This document shows, one piece after another, positions 33,518 to 34,714 of a DNA stretch of 34,714 nucleotides. Source of the stretch: CAZWEZ01 sp964632795 (GTDB taxonomy: Bacteria > Pseudomonadota > Alphaproteobacteria > Rhodospirillales > 2-02-FULL-58-16); the NCBI GenBank assembly GCA_964632795.1, contig CAZWEZ010000032.1, forward strand, positions 1 through 34,714, in the 5' to 3' direction. Position numbers and translations under genes: made by a program. A model generated the notes under the pieces. That model searched no databases. It saw nothing but the letters and a program-made list of their open reading frames with translations, and had not been told where the DNA came from. Within the stretch, counting starts at the first letter, position 1, and every line of letters begins with the position of its first letter.

Positions 33518-33520
33518 GTT
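33503..33520 (+). repeat. Dispersed repeat TGTCCTGGTTCCTGAGTT, second copy
   Basis: Seventeen of 18 bases equal the string at 19312-19329, and similarity continues a few bases further (GGC). Here the repeat provides the last four codons and the TGA of the ADP-ribosylglycohydrolase gene. No palindromic left arm is seen at this copy. Confidence 0.5.
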
Positions 33521-33617
33521 GATGGCGCCAGCCCCTGAGCGGAAAAATGCCCTACCTGGGTGCTAGCGTGTTTTGGAAACCCGTGTGATGTCGCACCATA
33601 CGGTCAATATGACGGCC

Positions 33618-34714
33618 TCATACCGGCAATCCCGCCTTGCGGTAACCCTCTAGCCAGTGGTCGCGGTCTTCCTGGCGCGCGCACATCAAGATGTGCGCAG
33701 CTGCGAGCTTAGCGAAGTTGTAGTCCTCGGGGCGTTGTCGCTCGTACTCCGCAACCGCAGCCCGAGCCTCGTCAATACGACCGAGCTGGGCATAACACGC
33801 TGCCAGTTCCGCATACAAGTGGAACGGTGGGTTGCGCCAGCGCCTGAAAGTCTCGATCGCCTTTTCGTACTGCCGCGACATGTAGTACGCCTCGAGCCAG
33901 TCTTCCACGCCTGATTCCGGTTCGTGCGGGTCGAGACGGTGTCTCTTGCGAAACCATTCGAGGCCACCGACGGCATCGCCTAGATAGGTCAGAACGAAGC
34001 CGTGCCTGAAGATTGCGTTCACGTCGTTCGGGTTGAGCGCGATCGCCCGCTCCGAATGGATCTTGGCTCGATCATGCTGACCCAGCAAAAGATACGCCAA
34101 TGCCGCGACCAGATGGATGGAGCTGTCGTCGTCATCGATTGCGAGCGCCCGGTCGATTTGTTCGCGTGCCTTACGAGTCGACTCCTCAGCCGGCGTTCCG
34201 GAGGCAAAGACCTGATAGAGGTAGTGGACTGCCGAGTGAGCGTAGGCGCGCGCGCACTGGGGGTCGATCTCGATCGCCTTCTCGAACATCTTGAGTGCTT
34301 CGGGGTCACCGTAGTTCTCACGCAGATACCGTTCGCCGCGCAAGAGGTAGTCGTAAGCCGTCAAGTTGTCAGTCGGCTTTCGTCTCGCCCGCGCGAACAC
34401 TGCTTGGCTGACCTTCGTCGGCAAGATCGAGGCGATCGACTGCGTGATCTCGTCCTGGACCGCGAAGATGTCCTCGAGCTCGCGGTCGTATTTTTCGGCC
34501 CACAGGTGATTGCCCGTAGCTGCTTCAACAAGCTGTGCCGTCACACGTACCCGGTTGCCCGCCTTGCGAACGCTGCCCTCGACGACGTACGCAACGCCCA
34601 ACTCGCTTCCAACGTCCTCTACCTTCGGTGACTGGCCCTTGTAGTGGAATGAGGAGTTGCGGGCGATGACGAACAGCGAGCGAAAGCGCGACAACTCGGT
34701 GATGATGTCCTCGG
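33618..34714 (-). CDS. TolB-like/TPR protein, C-terminal part (partial)
   Basis: The minus-strand frame enters from beyond the right edge (reading EDIITELSRFRSLFVIARNS) and ends at 33618, giving about 365 residues. The first part is the FlgO/TolB-like domain usual in adenylate-cyclase-type or winged-helix regulators (GVAYVVEGSVRKAGNRVRVTAQLVEAATGNHLWAEKYDRELEDIF). It is followed by TPR repeats (for example ALKMFEKAIEIDPQCARAYAHSA, RAIALNPNDVNAIFRHGFVLTYLGD). In this family the missing N-terminus is commonly a class III adenylate cyclase or a winged-helix DNA-binding domain; which one applies cannot be seen. Confidence 0.82.
   Translation of the reverse strand, partial: EDIITELSRFRSLFVIARNSSFHYKGQSPKVEDVGSELGVAYVVEGSVRKAGNRVRVTAQLVEAATGNHLWAEKYDRELEDIFAVQDEITQSIASILPTKVSQAVFARARRKPTDNLTAYDYLLRGERYLRENYGDPEALKMFEKAIEIDPQCARAYAHSAVHYLYQVFASGTPAEESTRKAREQIDRALAIDDDDSSIHLVAALAYLLLGQHDRAKIHSERAIALNPNDVNAIFRHGFVLTYLGDAVGGLEWFRKRHRLDPHEPESGVEDWLEAYYMSRQYEKAIETFRRWRNPPFHLYAELAACYAQLGRIDEARAAVAEYERQRPEDYNFAKLAAAHILMCARQEDRDHWLEGYRKAGLPV

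Overview
The window looks like a piece of a high-GC alphaproteobacterial chromosome, most likely from a Rhodospirillales-type, flagellated organism. The evidence is the CtrA/ChpT cell-cycle phosphorelay next to chemotaxis and flagellar export genes (chpT, cheY, cheR, ctrA, fliI, fliJ), Tat-exported family-5 solute-binding proteins, and an NAD-linked molybdenum formate dehydrogenase. This is inference from gene content; no species can be named from the sequence.

Layout. 1-1006: the 3' part of tRNA-Phe(GAA), then two gene fragments (3' ends of an FAD-dependent oxidoreductase and of a histidine kinase), a typical degraded tRNA-adjacent region. 1036-3449: an M24/ectoine-hydrolase-like enzyme, a broken RAYT transposase element whose start codon now heads a DUF2141 gene, and a ParE/ParD-like toxin-antitoxin pair. 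3493-5798: a two-gene operon of an amidinotransferase-fold enzyme and an M20 peptidase/deacylase. 5799-7690: an AT-rich island with a fused STAS/HATPase/STAS-like regulator and an unrecognised gene tail. 7691-9263: a Nudix (DUF4743) hydrolase, a stand-alone FliG-C-like protein, and a 141-bp nearly perfect palindrome that contains the stop codons of two convergent genes.

9249-15627 is a three-gene formate dehydrogenase operon: a NuoE-like subunit, a NuoF-GltD fusion of 1043 residues, and a NuoG/FdhF-like catalytic subunit. The extra GltD module gives the complex a second pyridine-nucleotide/flavin site. 15783-21237 is the motility and cell-cycle block. Its cheB survives only as fused 5' and 3' ends, and no cheA or cheW lies in the block. 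21265-29701 is a dipeptide/oligopeptide-type ABC transporter operon, with a duplicated solute-binding gene, a stub of a duplicated permease gene and a URO-D family gene in between. 29826-34714 holds a metallophosphoesterase fragment, a YdcF-like membrane protein, a PAS/degenerate-GGDEF/EAL protein, an ADP-ribosylglycohydrolase and the C-terminal part of a TolB-like/TPR protein that leaves the window.

The strongest unusual signals are the RAYT-linked palindromic repeats that have invaded gene ends and starts (2295-2447, 9123-9263, and perhaps the short repeat at 19312 and 33503), the NuoF-GltD formate dehydrogenase, the cheB deletion, and the paralogous binding-protein genes whose leader hairpins are kept although their sequences differ.
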